From Aricia agestis (taxonomy: Eukaryota > Arthropoda > Insecta > Lepidoptera > Lycaenidae), in contig NC_056423.1 in NCBI RefSeq assembly GCF_905147365.1, positions 5,064,501-5,128,500 on the forward strand: a stretch of DNA of 64,000 nucleotides, read 5' to 3'. Below the pieces are notes generated by a model that saw only the letters and a program-made list of their open reading frames with translations, searched no databases and was not told where the DNA came from. Positions 61,936-64,000 of the stretch are shown here, piece after piece; the first letter of the stretch is position 1; each line of letters opens with the position of its first letter. A program made the position numbers and the translations under genes.

Positions 61936-62100
61936 GGGGCTAAAATGATCACATTTAGCAATTCCTCTCAATCAATTCAGCAAATTGTCAAAACTGTCAA
62001 ACTGACAAATGTCAAATCAGTACAAAAATACAGAAATGAATTGCAGACATATCATATTAAGATTCATATCATGATTGTTCAGAGCGACCATTTTAGCCCC
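61936..62100. mobile_element. MITE with GGGGCTAAAATGG ends, copy 3
   Basis: ggggctaaaatgatcac and gcgaccattttagcccc; GC on both sides. Compared with copy 2, about 30 bp of the interior are missing (between gaattgca and catatcatatt). Confidence 0.83.
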
Positions 62101-62205
62101 GCAGACTTTTGACCAATCAGACATTAATTGACGTTCGTCTTTTGTTTTGTAAGAATATCATCGTCTAGTTTTATAAAGCCGAGACTGCATCGTAATAATT
62201 ATAAC

Positions 62206-62358
62206 TAGGGTTACCATATACAAATTTCAAAAGTCCTGACAAAATTCCTGATTTTCGGCCAAAATTCCTTACAAGAGCTATTTATTTTCCGGCCGCATTC
62301 CTGACATAAGTCTAAAATTCCTGACATGTCAGGAAAATTCCTGACATCTGGTCACCCT
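62206..62358. mobile_element. hAT-like element, 153 bp
   Basis: tagggttaccatata and atctggtcaccct ends; duplication attataac at 62198-62205 and 62359-62366. attcctgac or tcctgac occurs seven or more times inside, a subterminal motif array similar in kind to the gtccgg array of 25938-26308. Confidence 0.83.
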
Positions 62359-62366
62359 ATTATAAC

Positions 62367-63019
62367 GAAACTGTTTTATTATTTTTGGAGCGATCTAGGA
62401 TTTTCATATTCTATACATCATTGTCATCACTTCTGTATTCTCTTTCTCCCACCTCTCCAAGTTTCACAATCTCGATTCTCGACCAACGTGAAATATTATA
62501 GTATCACCATAATAAATCCGATAGAAAATTTATTGATCTGTACACTACTGTCAATGCTAATCTTGTAAGTAATGCACGCTGTGAATCATATCACAGTCTA
62601 ATATGTATACAGTAGTCAATCTTAGTACTATACCGTTCGGGTGCAGGCGTATACGTGACTTTAGATAACTTTAAAGAGCAAAATCGCGGCATGAATTTCA
62701 TATCGTGGAATAACTCAGCCTTGACTTTGCTCAACACAACACTTACTTTCAGTTATTTAAAAATCATGCTAATGTGTGCGTGTATTTGATAGAAACTTGT
62801 GTCGATGGCAGAACAAAACATAACTTATTTAGCTGGTTTTATCTCGTGCTGACCGCTGACCATCTCCGGGGTACAAGAAAATATTGTATAAAATTTGCGC
62901 TGACGCGTTATTCAAAAACTATTCCTAGAATTTATACATTTCGGACCATCAGTGCCGACGGTGCGCGTGCGGTCGGCGTGGTCTCACGCCGCGCAACATT
63001 TAATACATACTCAAATTTA
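62367..63019. other. unannotated stretch
   Basis: 62950-62995 is CpG-rich (gacggtgcgcgtgcggtcgg). An 83-codon frame across it has no domain; I see no promoter or splice signal strong enough to call. Confidence 0.4.
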
Positions 63020-63120
63020 ATTTAATTATTAATTGACATGAAATGTATAGTTTAAGTCAAAATCTTCAATAATCTTGAGTAATAAATTGATAATCATTAA
63101 ATCTCTGAGCGAGGCCGTCC
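63020..63120. repeat. MITE L scrap
   Basis: aagtcaaaatcttcaataat and tgataatcattaaatctctg then agcgaggccgtc follow the right half of MITE L (45052-45230). Confidence 0.45.
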
Positions 63121-64000
63121 GCCGTCGCCCGTGAGCCTTTGTGTTGCACAGAACTGAGTTAAGCTACTGTTTAATATTGTGATGATGTTATGAAATGGCC
63201 AGTGGTGACTGGTGACTCATCTAATATGCATTCCGGCTTTCATGTCCAGTCATTATGGTTATCATCAGCTGTTAACATAGGAAACTTGATGAAAGAAGTA
63301 GGAAGTCTTTCCTTAAGAGGAGTCCACACCGCCGTTTTTCTATACCAACGTTTTCCCCTGTTTCCTCCCGGGATAATGCCGGGAGAGTTATGATTATTTT
63401 TCTGAATATCTATGGCCACTATTAGCATGTCCCTATGTTTTCTTTTTTTCATAATTTTATTATTAAAATAGATAAGAACGTCCGAAAACCCAAAAGATGG
63501 CCAGATTTTCCTCTGTGTTCAAACACCCAGAAAATAAAACTGGCTAAAATATTAAAAAAAATAAAATATAGGAACACAGCTCAAGCCTTGCTTTAATTCT
63601 TAATGAAAAAAGTACTTAAATCGGTTAAGTTTTGGAGAAGGAATCAGCGGACAACGAATCGAAGATTTTCTGTTCTTTTATTAAAACTTTTGTCGTGTTG
63701 TCTCTATCGCGCTCTGCGGTGGGAGACTTGAGATTGGTGAGACAGCAATACATTTTCAAATACCTAATTTCAATTTCTCTCGCCCTTGATGTATCCTCTT
63801 AAGTTTTCTATAGATTTATAGAAGATAGTTCAATTTGCTCCTTGCTGGTATTTTCGTCTTTACTTTAAACTACGAGTATAACTAACTTTAATTGGTACAT
63901 TATTATCATTAAATTAACATGATAAAATGATGTTAGCCATGTTAAGGTATTTATGAACTACGTGATACTTTTTTTGTGATTTTTAGATTTTGCTCGATAA
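63121..64000. other. unannotated stretch to window end
   Basis: Two opposing frames of 67-70 codons at 63190-63452 overlap each other; ctcccgggataatgccgggag at 63366-63386 is a short palindrome. Nothing else recognised. Confidence 0.4.

Overview
The window looks like AT-rich intergenic or intronic DNA from a lepidopteran insect (moth or butterfly). I infer this from the repeat content: families I associate with Lepidoptera recur here, namely a 330-bp A-tailed element with a fixed 5' end, Helitron-like elements ending in hairpin plus CTAG, a 'first-line' repeat running from AGGGTTCCGTA to CACTTGGCCGG, a tRNA-derived SINE and many MITEs. I find no host protein-coding exon that I can defend. The only intact long reading frame is a mariner transposase. 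Almost every other open frame is a shadow of a palindromic repeat or a transposon fragment.

Layout. 0-5 kb: a perfect 59-bp hairpin fused to a fold-back of tRNA-SINE pieces, one Harbinger-type MITE and two Helitron-like elements. 5-12 kb: small inverted-repeat elements, then two GC-richer islands. The one at about 9.48-9.96 kb looks like a TATA-less promoter with a non-coding first exon and a splice donor. 12-16.3 kb: a 5'-truncated LINE with a 14-bp target duplication, split by a MITE, and a Helitron-like element carrying a small frame also found in the copy at 4.4 kb. 17.2-19 kb: a structurally complete mariner inserted at the 5' edge of an older A-tailed element. 21-25 kb: palindromic elements nested in one another and a CR1-like LINE 3' end. 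25-34 kb: hAT, Harbinger, LINE-tail and pogo-like elements, many nested. 34-45 kb: hAT-type elements with 8-bp duplications, Helitron-like copies and a full-length tRNA-SINE with a 12-bp duplication. 45.1-46.8 kb: an apparently identical 850-bp tandem duplication. 47-64 kb: more of the same families, including an 812-bp hAT-like element with TTCGAATA-rich ends and a GC-rich block bounded by (TAA)n.

How the parts relate. Three mobilisation systems account for most of the window. Reverse transcription: the CR1-like LINE at 24.5 kb shares its last ~120 bp and A-tail with the 330-bp elements, so the LINE probably mobilises them. Cut-and-paste: hAT (8-bp duplications), Harbinger (TWA), Tc1/mariner/pogo (TA) and a TTAA-flanked element, all non-autonomous except the mariner. 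Rolling circle: three Helitron-like families sharing the same terminal architecture. Nesting gives relative ages; mariner, several hAT and Harbinger copies and the tandem duplication are the youngest events. All comparisons were made by eye without alignment software, so identities are approximate.
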